Part shown: positions 46,993 to 55,299 of the stretch, one piece after another
Position numbering within the stretch: the first letter of the stretch is position 1
How the letters are laid out: each line of letters begins with the position of its first letter
NCBI RefSeq assembly: GCF_014192645.1
Contig: NZ_JACHYE010000010.1
Span: 1 to 64,000 of the forward strand
Source of the DNA: Herbaspirillum sp. Sphag64
GTDB lineage: Bacteria > Pseudomonadota > Gammaproteobacteria > Burkholderiales > Burkholderiaceae_D
Direction: 5' to 3'
Length of the DNA: 64,000 nt
Made by a program: the position numbers and the translations under genes
Notes under the pieces: generated by a model
What the model was told of the DNA's origin: nothing
What the model saw: only the letters and a program-made list of their open reading frames with translations
The model's database searches: none

Positions 46993-47102
46993 TTCTTGAT
47001 AAATTGATGGCAGCCAAAAAATTTGCCGCAACATTGATCATCCTGCTCGCACTAGGAATGACTGTTTTTATCTTCCTGCTGGCGCTTTCGGATCCACTTT
47101 AG
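46989..47102 (+). CDS. 37-residue single-span membrane peptide
   Basis: Opens MILDKLMAAKKFAATLIILL, continues through one hydrophobic helix of about 20 residues and ends LALSDPL. The start overlaps the stop of the TetR gene (ATGA), with GGAG in the end of that gene (AAGGAGTTGTCG), so it should be translated by coupling. Basic residues at the N-terminus favour an inside N-terminus. No family recognised. Small membrane peptides often modulate pumps or sensors; that role is conjecture. Confidence 0.6.
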   Translation: MILDKLMAAKKFAATLIILLALGMTVFIFLLALSDPL

Positions 47103-47153
47103 TTTCCGTTGCATCGTCATCGGATACATCGTTCCTCAAAAGGATAAAGCAAT

Positions 47154-47855
47154 ATGAACCAGATAAAGCAGCTCGCAGCTGCGGCACTGATCGTTACCGT
47201 GACTGGCTGTGCCAGCTCCGGCACCCCTGGCAACCCAGGCGATCCGCTGGAGGGGTACAACCGCATGATGTTCAAGATCAATGATAAGGTCGATACGGTC
47301 GCGTTCCAGCCTTTAGCCAAAGGCTATCAAACTGTTACACCAGGTTTTGTACAAACCGGTATTGGTAACTTCTTCGGCAATCTTGGTGATTTATGGTCTG
47401 CCGTCAACCAACTGTTACAGGGACGTGGTGAAGCTGGCTTCACCAGCTTGACGCGAGTCGCCTTCAACACCACGTTTGGTCTGGGTGGTGTACTCGACAT
47501 TGCCACCGAAGCGCACCTTACCAAACAAAAATCTGATTTCGGTCAAACCTTGGGTGTATGGGGTGTCGGCGCTGGGCCCTATGTGGTGATGCCGTTGCTG
47601 GGTTCATCCACGCTGCGTGATGTCGCCGGTACGCCAATCGACCTGTATGGTGATCCGTGGCACTACAAGTACCCGGTGGATGTGCGTAATATTGGTACGG
47701 TGGTGCGGCTGGTGGATCGGCGTGCGCAATTACTCAGTGCAAGCAATTTGCTGGAGGATGCGTCGCTGGATAAATACGTCTTCGTGCGTGATGCCTATCT
47801 GGAAAGCCGTCAGGCACAGATTGATGCGGCCAGGGCGCGCGGCGAACATCAATAG
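47154..47855 (+). CDS. mlaA: Outer-membrane lipid-asymmetry lipoprotein MlaA (VacJ)
   Basis: 233 residues. Lipobox TVTGCASSG, then the family core: DPLEGYNRMMFKINDKVD, GNFFGNLGDLWSAVNQLLQG, FNTTFGLGGVLDIATEA, SDFGQTLGVWGVGAGPYVVM, and DPWHYKYP. It removes mislocalised phospholipids from the outer leaflet of the outer membrane and passes them to MlaC. The rest of the mla system is not in this window. It follows the small membrane gene by 51 bases and has the ribosome site AAAGGAT. Confidence 0.94.
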   Translation: MNQIKQLAAAALIVTVTGCASSGTPGNPGDPLEGYNRMMFKINDKVDTVAFQPLAKGYQTVTPGFVQTGIGNFFGNLGDLWSAVNQLLQGRGEAGFTSLTRVAFNTTFGLGGVLDIATEAHLTKQKSDFGQTLGVWGVGAGPYVVMPLLGSSTLRDVAGTPIDLYGDPWHYKYPVDVRNIGTVVRLVDRRAQLLSASNLLEDASLDKYVFVRDAYLESRQAQIDAARARGEHQ

Positions 47856-47935
47856 CGGTGTGGCCCTGTACTCAATGTATACACACGGGGCAATGGCTGT
47901 GCCTTCCCCCGCGTGTTCACATGGATAAACTAAAC

Positions 47936-48985
47936 TTAGCCACTCAAGGTTGCGTTATCGATGACGAATCGATATTTAATATCGCCCTTGAGCATGCGCT
48001 CATAGGCAGCGTTGATCTCGTCAGCGCGAATTAACTCGATGTCGGCAACGATGCCGTGCTCGGCGCAGAAATCCAGCATCTCTTGCGTCTCGGGAATGCC
48101 ACCGATCATTGAGCCCGCGATGGAACGACGCTTCATGATCTGGTTGAACACATTTGGTGAAGGGTGTGGTGTTGCCGGTGCGCCGACCAGTGTCATCGTG
48201 CCATCTCGCTTGAGCAATACCAGGATGTCATCGAGACGATGCGGTGCTGCGACGGTGTTGACGATCAGATCAAAACTCTTGGCATGCGCCGCCATTTCAT
48301 CGGCATTGCGCGAGACCACGACTTCATCCGCACCGAGTGACAGTGCATCGATACGTTTGGACTCCGACGTCGTGAAGGCCACCACATGTGCGCCCATTGC
48401 CCGCGCGAGCTTGATCCCCATGTGACCGAGACCGCCGATACCGACGATCCCTACTTTTTTACCCGGACCAGCATGCCAATGGCGCAGCGGCGAGTAAGTG
48501 GTGATACCAGCGCAGAGCAATGGTGCGACGGCTGCAAGATCTTGCGCGGGATGGCGAATACGCAGTACATAGCGTTCGTGGACCACGATCTGCTCCGAGT
48601 AGCCACCCATCGTCCAGCCCGGTGCATCCGGCGTCGGGAAGTTGTAGGTGCCGATCATGCCATCGCAATAGTTCTCCAGTCCTTCGTCACAGTCTGCACA
48701 GTGCTTGCAGCTATCGACCAGACAACCAACACCGACCAGATCGCCGACCTTGAAGCTGGACACATGGTTGCCCACAGCGGCGACACGACCGACGATTTCG
48801 TGGCCCGGCACGCAAGGAAACTGCGTGCCTTCCCATTCTGCACGGACCTGATGCAGATCCGAATGGCAGATGCCACAGTAGGCAATGTCAATCTGGACAT
48901 CGTGCGCACCCGGCGCACGGCGTTGAATTTGTAGCGGTTCGAGCGGTTTGTCTCCGGCGTGAGCACCGTAAGCATGAACTAACAT
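47936..48985 (-). CDS. Zinc-dependent NAD(P) alcohol dehydrogenase, YahK/AdhC-like
   Basis: 349 residues, medium-chain dehydrogenase. Catalytic zinc ligands in YCGICHSDLHQV and the GHEIVG Glu-His; structural zinc cysteines in CKHCADCDEGLENYC; nucleotide loop GIGGLGHMGIKLARAM. Matches the YahK/cinnamyl-alcohol-dehydrogenase group reducing aldehydes with NADPH. The start at 48985 has AAGGAG at five bases. The AraC gene at 49139 lies just upstream on the same strand and is a likely regulator. Confidence 0.92.
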   Translation of the reverse strand: MLVHAYGAHAGDKPLEPLQIQRRAPGAHDVQIDIAYCGICHSDLHQVRAEWEGTQFPCVPGHEIVGRVAAVGNHVSSFKVGDLVGVGCLVDSCKHCADCDEGLENYCDGMIGTYNFPTPDAPGWTMGGYSEQIVVHERYVLRIRHPAQDLAAVAPLLCAGITTYSPLRHWHAGPGKKVGIVGIGGLGHMGIKLARAMGAHVVAFTTSESKRIDALSLGADEVVVSRNADEMAAHAKSFDLIVNTVAAPHRLDDILVLLKRDGTMTLVGAPATPHPSPNVFNQIMKRRSIAGSMIGGIPETQEMLDFCAEHGIVADIELIRADEINAAYERMLKGDIKYRFVIDNATLSG

Positions 48986-49138
48986 GAGATCTCCTTGAGC
49001 AAGCAGGCAGGTAAGGGAAGGTGAGGAAAGGCAGCGCGTGCGGGCATGCCGAACGCGATTGCGACGATCTTGATTGTCGCGATACGTACGCTGCATGGAT
49101 AGGTGCATTTCACTCCTATTCTTGCCTAAAACTCCGAA

Positions 49139-49987
49139 TCAGAAACGTGCGGCATCTTTGCGTTGCTGACTCAGCCAGCTTGCAGGAGAGCTTCCCAGAC
49201 GTTGCCGAAATACCCGCGTGAGTGCCGAGGCGCTTTCATAACCGACGGCATTGGCAACCAGCTTGATGGCTTGCCCAGCAAGCAATTGCTGTTGTGCCAG
49301 CATGAGTCGCCAGCGCGTCAGGTAGTCGAGCGGTGTGAATCCGATGATGGCGCGAAAGTGCGCCGCGAACCGCGCACGTGACATGCCTGCCTCCTGTGCC
49401 ATGCTGTCGATAGTCCATGCTGCAGCAGGTTCTGCATGGAGTGCTTCCAGTGTCAGTACCAGACGGGGATCTGCCAACCCGGCCAGCAATCCGCTGTCAG
49501 TTTTTCCCTGCTGGATCAAATGGCGCAGGATCTGGATCACCAGTAATTCACACAGCCGGTTCAAGACTGCCACGCGGCCCTCTGCCGGCTCAAAGGCTTC
49601 CGCAAATAACCAGTTCAGCAGCGGCCGCGCGTGAACCAGTTCATCCACCGACAAGACCAACAGTTCTGGCATTGCCTGTGCAATCGGATTGTTACTGCCT
49701 CCCTGAAAATGCAATGAAGCACAGGTGAGCTCGGCCTTGTCCTCCTCGGTCACCTCAAAGCGGTGTTCGCTGGAGCGCGCAAAGCACAGCAGGCTAGGCG
49801 CATGCACCTGCATTGTCTTGCCCTCTTTCAGATGCACCCGTAACCGGCCTGCGCGCAGAAGATGGAGGTGCCCACCCGTGTCGCCATCAATACCAAAATC
49901 AACGATGCCGCACAGATTGCCATTGTGAAAGACACCCGCTTGCAGATTGAAGCGGGTGAACAAGTTAGAGAGAGGATCCGTTTGCAT
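49139..49987 (-). CDS. AraC-family regulator
   Basis: 282 residues. The N-terminal half is a cupin-like sensing domain (GGHLHLLRAGRLRVHLKEGK). The C-terminal 100 residues contain the two helix-turn-helix motifs (WTIDSMAQEAGMSRARFAAH, then LVANAVGYESASALTRVFRQ). This is the AraC group with a cupin_6-type sensor often located by alcohol dehydrogenase or AhpD-like genes. It is divergent from the AhpD-like gene at 50091 and upstream of the dehydrogenase gene. Confidence 0.9.
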   Translation of the reverse strand: MQTDPLSNLFTRFNLQAGVFHNGNLCGIVDFGIDGDTGGHLHLLRAGRLRVHLKEGKTMQVHAPSLLCFARSSEHRFEVTEEDKAELTCASLHFQGGSNNPIAQAMPELLVLSVDELVHARPLLNWLFAEAFEPAEGRVAVLNRLCELLVIQILRHLIQQGKTDSGLLAGLADPRLVLTLEALHAEPAAAWTIDSMAQEAGMSRARFAAHFRAIIGFTPLDYLTRWRLMLAQQQLLAGQAIKLVANAVGYESASALTRVFRQRLGSSPASWLSQQRKDAARF

Positions 49988-50090
49988 TGAGACGATTGGT
50001 ATATTTATTAAGATTAATTGCATCCAATACGATCAACTATAGGCGCAATATCGGTCCTGTGCAATCCCGCACGCCTCACTGGAGAAGACC

Positions 50091-50609
50091 ATGCCCCGTA
50101 TTTCTGCACTCACCATCGAACAAGCCGCCCCCACCGCACAGACCTTGCTGCAAGCCACCAAGACCAAGTTGGGGATGTTGCCAAATTTGTTCAGCACCTT
50201 GGCGCACTCGCCGGCAGCGCTATCTGGTTACCTGCAATTGGGAGACGCATTGCGTCACGGCGCCCTCACTGCAACCCAGCGCGAAACCATCTCTCTGGCG
50301 GCAGCACAATTCAATGGTTGCGGCTATTGCCTGTCGGCGCATACCTTGATGGGCAAGGGCGCAGGCTTAAGTCCTCAGGCGATTGCCGATGCACGTCAGG
50401 GTGTGGTTGACCCGGTGGCGATATTGACCCGTCAGGTACTGCAGTCACAAGGCAACATCAGCGATGCAGAACTGGCAGCAGCCCGTGCTGCTGGTCTGGA
50501 TGACGCACGGATCGTGGAAGTCGTCAGTGCAGTGGCACTCAACGTGTTGACCAATTACTTCAATAATCTGGCGGCGACCGAGATTGATTTTCCGCGCGTT
50601 GAGCTGTAA
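50091..50609 (+). CDS. AhpD/carboxymuconolactone decarboxylase-family protein
   Basis: 172 residues, helical. The redox-active CxxC with following His is visible in NGCGYCLSAHTLMGK, so it is of the AhpD-like peroxidase/thiol type and not a true decarboxylase. It probably detoxifies peroxides. It faces the AraC gene across about 100 bases, a likely regulator-target pair. Confidence 0.88.
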   Translation: MPRISALTIEQAAPTAQTLLQATKTKLGMLPNLFSTLAHSPAALSGYLQLGDALRHGALTATQRETISLAAAQFNGCGYCLSAHTLMGKGAGLSPQAIADARQGVVDPVAILTRQVLQSQGNISDAELAAARAAGLDDARIVEVVSAVALNVLTNYFNNLAATEIDFPRVEL

Positions 50610-50613
50610 AACG

Positions 50614-50668
50614 CATTTGCACTCCCCTCTGAAGCGGTAGCGTTACCGCGAGGGGAGTGTGGCAAATG
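50614..50668. terminator. Long composite hairpin, bidirectional terminator
   Basis: Nested inverted repeats: CATTTGC/GCAAATG (7 bp), ACTCCCCTC/GAGGGGAGT (9 bp) and GCGGTA/TACCGC (6 bp) around a GCGT loop, with small bulges. It lies between convergent genes, just after the AhpD-like stop, so it should block read-through in both directions. No T-run is needed for Rho-independent function on every strand, but its absence lowers certainty. Confidence 0.65.
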
Positions 50669-50713
50669 ACGTTGCAGAAAATTCATTCTGCGTGCGCTGA
50701 AAGTCTTATGACA

Positions 50714-51301
50714 TCAGGACAGTTTGATCAGATTCTGCAGAATCAGTGGTGCACCCATACCCAGCAATGCCCCTCCTTCAGTAATCTTGCCCAGGTTGAT
50801 TGGCGCAAAGCCAAGGTCACTGACCAGTTTGGCTGCCGATGCGGAAGCTACTTCGTCATTACTGGCAACAAACATGACACGCCGGCCACCGTCCTGAGCC
50901 GGATCTTTTGCCAGGAGCTTGGCAGGAAGCTGGTTGAAGGTCTTCACGATGCTCGCACCGGGAAATGCCCGGGCGACCACCTCAGTGGAGGCCAGACCTT
51001 GCAACTCTTCTGGTGATACACCATACGTATTCATGGCATCAATGATGATTTTGCCATTCCAATCGGGCGCAGCCTGGGCAACGAGGGAATGCGCCCGAAA
51101 CGGTACTGCCAGGATGATGATATTTGCTCGCAAGGCATCTATCAACGACATGGGCGTCACCAATGCGCCCAACTCACTTGCCAGCGGGGCAATGGATTCA
51201 GGCCCGCGGGTATTGGCGATTCCAACCGGGATTTGACTACGTGCAAACTGGGCTGCCAGTGCAGCGCCCACGTTGCCAGAGCCGATGATGGCGTATGACA
51301 T
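50714..51301 (-). CDS. NADP-dependent oxidoreductase, F420-reductase-like fold
   Basis: 195 residues. Rossmann start MSYAIIGSGNVGAALAAQFA, then IIILAVPFRAH and ARAFPGASIVKTFNQLPAKL. The fold is that of NADPH:F420 oxidoreductases, which in bacteria without F420 serve as small NADP-binding reductases. The start at 51301 has AAAGGA upstream. It is probably transcribed with the azoreductase gene located 38 bases upstream. Confidence 0.86.
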   Translation of the reverse strand: MSYAIIGSGNVGAALAAQFARSQIPVGIANTRGPESIAPLASELGALVTPMSLIDALRANIIILAVPFRAHSLVAQAAPDWNGKIIIDAMNTYGVSPEELQGLASTEVVARAFPGASIVKTFNQLPAKLLAKDPAQDGGRRVMFVASNDEVASASAAKLVSDLGFAPINLGKITEGGALLGMGAPLILQNLIKLS

Positions 51302-51339
51302 GGAGATTCCTTTCAATCGATGGCTATTGAGATGGCCGC

Positions 51340-51948
51340 TTACGCAGACAAGGCGGAAATTTCAGTCAATGCACGCGTTATCGCGGCTTCCTTGGCCTCT
51401 GGACTCAATGCCAGACCTTCGGCTCTGATGACGGTCACATCGGAAATACCCAGGAATGCCAGAAGGCCGAGCAGATAACTTTCCTGATGTTCCAATGCTG
51501 CGGCTGGACTACCTGCCGAGTAAATACCGCCGCGCGACGATGCAATGTAGGCTTTCTTGTTTTTCAGCAGCCCTTCAGGACCGGTTGCCGTGTATTGGAA
51601 CGTCTTGCCGGCAACCGCAATACGATCAATCCAGGCCTTCAATGGCGTAGGAATGGACAAGTTGTACATCGGCGCGCCGATGACCAGAATGTCCGCCGCA
51701 AACAATTCTTCGAGATAAAGATTGCCCTTGACGAGATCCGCCGCAACCTCCGCATCGCCGACCTCAGCGCCCTGAAATGCGGCGATGTGGCTGCCCGACA
51801 AGTGCAACGCAGGATCGGTAGCGAGGTCTCTGGAGGCGATGGTGAGTTCAGGATGCAGACTCTTTTGGCGGGCAACGATCTGGGCGGACAATTGGCGGCT
51901 GGCGGAGTAGTCGCCAAGAATGCTGGAATCGAGATGAAGTAATTTCAT
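51340..51948 (-). CDS. azoR: FMN-dependent NADH azoreductase
   Basis: 202 residues, flavodoxin-like. LLHLDSSILGDYSASRQLSA carries the phosphate-binding loop, and the block APMYNLSIPTPLKAWIDRIA is characteristic of AzoR. It reduces azo compounds and quinones by two electrons. It lies between the F420-like gene and YceI on the same strand, and the LysR gene at 52775 is divergent from this group. Confidence 0.92.
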   Translation of the reverse strand: MKLLHLDSSILGDYSASRQLSAQIVARQKSLHPELTIASRDLATDPALHLSGSHIAAFQGAEVGDAEVAADLVKGNLYLEELFAADILVIGAPMYNLSIPTPLKAWIDRIAVAGKTFQYTATGPEGLLKNKKAYIASSRGGIYSAGSPAAALEHQESYLLGLLAFLGISDVTVIRAEGLALSPEAKEAAITRALTEISALSA

Positions 51949-52001
51949 GATGGCTTTCTAAGATAATGTTGGCAGCCCGCAGGCTGCGAAAAATACGGAC
52001 T

Positions 52002-52577
52002 TTATTGCTGCACTGCTTCGACCTGGATGAGCAGCTTGACGCTGTTGGGAATGCCGTACTGAATACCCCAGCTCATGCCCCATTGGTCGCGCGCAATCGT
52101 CGTCTCGAAATCGCCGCCACAGACCTCATGCTTGAGAACCGGACTCATATAACAATTGAAATTAGTGGCCGTCAGCACGACCGGATTGGTCTTGCCAAGC
52201 AAGGTCAGTTGGCCGGTGACCTTGGTCACTTTTTCGCCATTGAAGCTGAAGTTGTCAGCCACAAATCTGGCGGTTGGAAAGACCGCTGAATTGAAGAAAT
52301 TGTCACTTTGCAGATGTTTGTCAAAGGCTGCAGTACCGGTATTGATTGAGCCTGTATCGAGGGTCAGGTCGACCTTCGCAGTTTTTGCAGCTTTATCGAG
52401 TTGCACGGAACCGGTTTTCTTGTCGAATCGTCCACGGTTAGTGGAAGTGCCAAAGTGCTGGACTTCGAATGTCACAAAGGTATGGGCGGGATCGATCACA
52501 TAGGTCGACACCTCCGCGTGCGCCGCGTGCGCAAAAGCGGTGGATGCGATGAGCGTGGCAATAAGTGTTGCGCGCAT
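52002..52577 (-). CDS. YceI-family periplasmic protein
   Basis: 191 residues. Sec signal MRATLIATLIASTAFAHAAHA, then the YceI lipocalin-like barrel (YVIDPAHTFVTFEVQHFGTS, FDKKTGSVQLDKAAKTAKVD, and TSINTG-type strand DTGSINTGTAAFDKHLQSDN). These bind isoprenoid quinones or similar lipids. A periplasmic quinone-binding protein beside a quinone-type reductase is suggestive. First gene of the minus-strand group YceI-azoR-reductase. Confidence 0.9.
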   Translation of the reverse strand: MRATLIATLIASTAFAHAAHAEVSTYVIDPAHTFVTFEVQHFGTSTNRGRFDKKTGSVQLDKAAKTAKVDLTLDTGSINTGTAAFDKHLQSDNFFNSAVFPTARFVADNFSFNGEKVTKVTGQLTLLGKTNPVVLTATNFNCYMSPVLKHEVCGGDFETTIARDQWGMSWGIQYGIPNSVKLLIQVEAVQQ

Positions 52578-52774
52578 GAAAACTCCTGAAAAATTGAGAA
52601 AAAGAGGGAACTTGAAACTGACTCATACCAGCCTCGGCAATGAGCTGATCCTGTCTTCATTTCGTATCCCGCATGCAGTGGTGTGCATGGGGATGAATGA
52701 TGAGTGCTCTCTGTATATCTGAGAAGATGGTATATTGAGAACTGATGTATCTCTTTTTGAGATGGAGTGCGACC

Positions 52775-53680
52775 ATGCTAGATGGTGTGTCTTTGGATCA
52801 ACTCAGAACCTTCGTCACCGCAGTTGATGAGGGTAGTTTTTCTGCCGCCGGCAGAAAGCTCAACCGCGTTCAGTCCGCAGTCAGTGGCTGGATCGGGGAC
52901 CTTGAAGCACAACTTGGCGTGGTCCTGTTTGACCGTTCCGGCCGCTTCCCCAAACTCACATCAGAGGGCATCTTGCTGCTGGCCGATGCACGCAATATCG
53001 TCTCTGGAATCGATACCCTGAAAGCGCGGGCCAAGTTGATGTCATCCGGTCTGGAGGCGGAGCTTTCGGTGGTGGTCGATGTCTTCTTTCCGACCACCGT
53101 CATCAGCGCTGCTGCCAAAGAATTTGCAACGCGATTTCCCCTGACACCGCTGAGAATATTTGTGGAAGGCCTGGGTGCCGCCTATCAGCCGGTATTGGAC
53201 GGCAGGTGCAGTTTAGGAATTCTCGCCTCGCTACCGATCAGCTTCCCGGGGCTAGTCAGTCAGCGACTGGGGGCAGTGACATTGGTGATGGTTGCCGCAC
53301 CAGATCATCCTTTGGCAATGGTGCGCCAGCGGATTCCACCACACGAGCTGAGAAATCACGTGCAGCTGGTACTGACGGACCGCTCCGAATTGATGGCAGG
53401 ACGTGACTATGGCGTCATGTCTGCGTCGACATGGCGGCTGGCAGATCTGTCGACGAAATATGCTTTCCTGAAAGATGGGCTAGGCTGGGGCAGCATGCCT
53501 TTGCACATGGTCGAGACAGATATTGCGGCCGGCACACTGGTCCTACTGGACGTCGATGACATGCCCTCTACCGGTCATGCCTTGCCGATGTCGGCCTGTC
53601 ACCTCGCCTCATCGCCGCCCGGCCCAGCTGGCAGATGGCTGATGGATTATCTGTATGAATGGATTGAAAGAATCCGTTAA
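52775..53680 (+). CDS. LysR-family regulator divergent from the YceI-azoR group
   Basis: 301 residues. HTH at about 1-60 (LDQLRTFVTAVDEGSFSAAG, then VQSAVSGWIGDLEAQLGVVL), effector domain from about 90. The start at 52775 has GGAG seven bases before it. It is divergent from YceI across about 200 bases; a 5-5-5 inverted repeat (ATCTC, T5, GAGAT) at 52749-52763 is a candidate autoregulatory element. It likely controls the azoreductase group, as LysR genes next to quinone reductases commonly do. Confidence 0.9.
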   Translation: MLDGVSLDQLRTFVTAVDEGSFSAAGRKLNRVQSAVSGWIGDLEAQLGVVLFDRSGRFPKLTSEGILLLADARNIVSGIDTLKARAKLMSSGLEAELSVVVDVFFPTTVISAAAKEFATRFPLTPLRIFVEGLGAAYQPVLDGRCSLGILASLPISFPGLVSQRLGAVTLVMVAAPDHPLAMVRQRIPPHELRNHVQLVLTDRSELMAGRDYGVMSASTWRLADLSTKYAFLKDGLGWGSMPLHMVETDIAAGTLVLLDVDDMPSTGHALPMSACHLASSPPGPAGRWLMDYLYEWIERIR

Positions 53681-54426
53681 TAAAGCCCATATCCACCGTT
53701 GACCTCAATCGTTTCCCCGGTCAGGAAGGATGCCTGATCTGATGCCAGGTAAATTGCCGCATTGGCGACATCTTCCGCGGTGCCTTCGCGACGCAGCGGC
53801 GTCATTTTGATGGCAGCGTTGCGATTGTCGAGCGTGTTGAAATTGTCCTGAAATCTGGTCGCAATCAGACCCGGTGCAATCCCGTTGACACGGATTCCCA
53901 GCGGACCAACTTCTTTGGCAAGGCCTCGCGTGAATGTAATCAGTGCACCTTTGGAGGCGCCATAATGTGTTGCTTCTGCACCGCCACCATTGTGGCCAGC
54001 AAGGGAGCTGATCAAGATGATGTTACCGCGCTGACGTGGTTCCATACGGCGCAGCGCCGCACGACAAGACAAGAAGGTGCTGGTCAGATTGACTGACATG
54101 ACCTCGTTCCACAACGATAGCGGCATATCGACAATACGACTTTTTTGAACCAGCCCGCCCGTATTGCAGATCAAGACATCAATCGCGCCAAACGTAGATT
54201 CAGCCTCCTGTATCAGGTGCTCGGCTTGTTCCTCAATCGTCAGATCCGCCTTGATGGCCAAGGCTTGTCGATCATATTGGCGAATGCGCTCCAGCGTCGG
54301 TTCCGGATTGCTCGATAAATAAGAGAACGCCACGTTGGCACCTTGTTGCGCACATGCCACGGCAATCGCCTGACCGATGCCCGATGCACCACCAGCAATC
54401 AAAACGACCTTGTTCCGTAAATGCAT
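53677..54426 (-). CDS. Short-chain dehydrogenase/reductase
   Basis: 249 residues, classical SDR. Cofactor loop IAGGASGIGQAIA, NTGG region, catalytic Ser-Tyr-Lys in ISSLAG and HYGASKGA, and the C-terminal GETIEVNGGYGLY. FabG-like length; the substrate is unknown. Its stop overlaps the end of the convergent LysR gene by four bases. The start at 54426 has GGAG about ten bases upstream; a GTG five codons earlier is possible. Confidence 0.9.
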   Translation of the reverse strand: MHLRNKVVLIAGGASGIGQAIAVACAQQGANVAFSYLSSNPEPTLERIRQYDRQALAIKADLTIEEQAEHLIQEAESTFGAIDVLICNTGGLVQKSRIVDMPLSLWNEVMSVNLTSTFLSCRAALRRMEPRQRGNIILISSLAGHNGGGAEATHYGASKGALITFTRGLAKEVGPLGIRVNGIAPGLIATRFQDNFNTLDNRNAAIKMTPLRREGTAEDVANAAIYLASDQASFLTGETIEVNGGYGLY

Positions 54427-54476
54427 TGTGCAGTTCTCCACGTGGATAAATGATGATAGGCGTCAAATTGACAGGC

Positions 54477-54528
54477 CACTAAGTCAGTTCACTAAGTAAA
54501 GCCATTAAGTAAAACCATTAAGTAAAAC
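54477..54528. repeat. 13-bp tandem repeat, four units
   Basis: CACTAAGTCAGTT, CACTAAGTAAAGC and two identical CATTAAGTAAAAC units are head to tail, ending two bases before the stop of the SDR at 54531. They lie between two genes on the same strand. Confidence 0.75.
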
Positions 54529-54530
54529 GA

Positions 54531-55277
54531 TTAGTCGCGCTTGATCGCCAACGGTGAAAACCCCTGGCAGGTAGGCATCACTTCGATGTGATTGACATTG
54601 ATATGCGGTGGCAGAACCGCGAGCCAATAAGCCATCTCAGCGATATCCTCCGCGCTCAATGACTGCGTGCGCTCATAGACTTTGGCCGCTGCCGTATCGT
54701 CGCCCTTGTATCGCACGTTGGAGAATTCTGTACCGCTACTCATGCCCGGCGCGATATTGGTCGCACGGACGCCAGTGCCGATCAGATCGGCGCGTAAATT
54801 GAGGGTAAATTGCTCAACAAAGGCCTTGGTCGCGCCATACACGTTACTGCCCGGGCTCGGGAAGTGACCCGCTACCGAGCCGATATTGATCACCAGACCG
54901 CTGCCACGGCTGACCATGGCCGGCAGCACAGCATGGGTCATGGCAACCAGTCCGGTGCAATTGGTTGCAATCATGGTTTCCCAGTCGGCCAAAGACGATT
55001 GCTGTGCAACCGTTGTGCCCAGTGCGAGACCCGCATTGTTGATCAACACATCAATCTCTTGCCATGGCGCGGGCAATGTCGCCAGCGTAGTCGCAATCGA
55101 TGCGCTGTCACTGACGTCGAGCACCAGCGGAAGTGCCTGATCGCCAAGCGCATTGGCAAGCTCATGCAATCGGTCAGCACGGCGCGCACTGATGATGACC
55201 TTGTGACCACGCTGTACAAAAAGCCGTGCCATGGCAGCGCCGAATCCCGCGCTCGCACCGGTGATAAAAATAATCAT
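54531..55277 (-). CDS. NADP-dependent SDR, YdfG-like
   Basis: 248 residues. TGASAGFGAAMARLF cofactor loop, NIGSVAG and VYGATKAFVEQF with the catalytic Ser, Tyr and Lys, and the GTEFSNVRYKGD region typical of YdfG (3-hydroxy acid/serine dehydrogenase, malonic semialdehyde reductase). It follows the aldo-keto reductase gene by 22 bases and is probably co-transcribed. Confidence 0.9.
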   Translation of the reverse strand: MIIFITGASAGFGAAMARLFVQRGHKVIISARRADRLHELANALGDQALPLVLDVSDSASIATTLATLPAPWQEIDVLINNAGLALGTTVAQQSSLADWETMIATNCTGLVAMTHAVLPAMVSRGSGLVINIGSVAGHFPSPGSNVYGATKAFVEQFTLNLRADLIGTGVRATNIAPGMSSGTEFSNVRYKGDDTAAAKVYERTQSLSAEDIAEMAYWLAVLPPHINVNHIEVMPTCQGFSPLAIKRD

Positions 55278-55299
55278 GGAATGGGTGTCTCAGCAGAGC

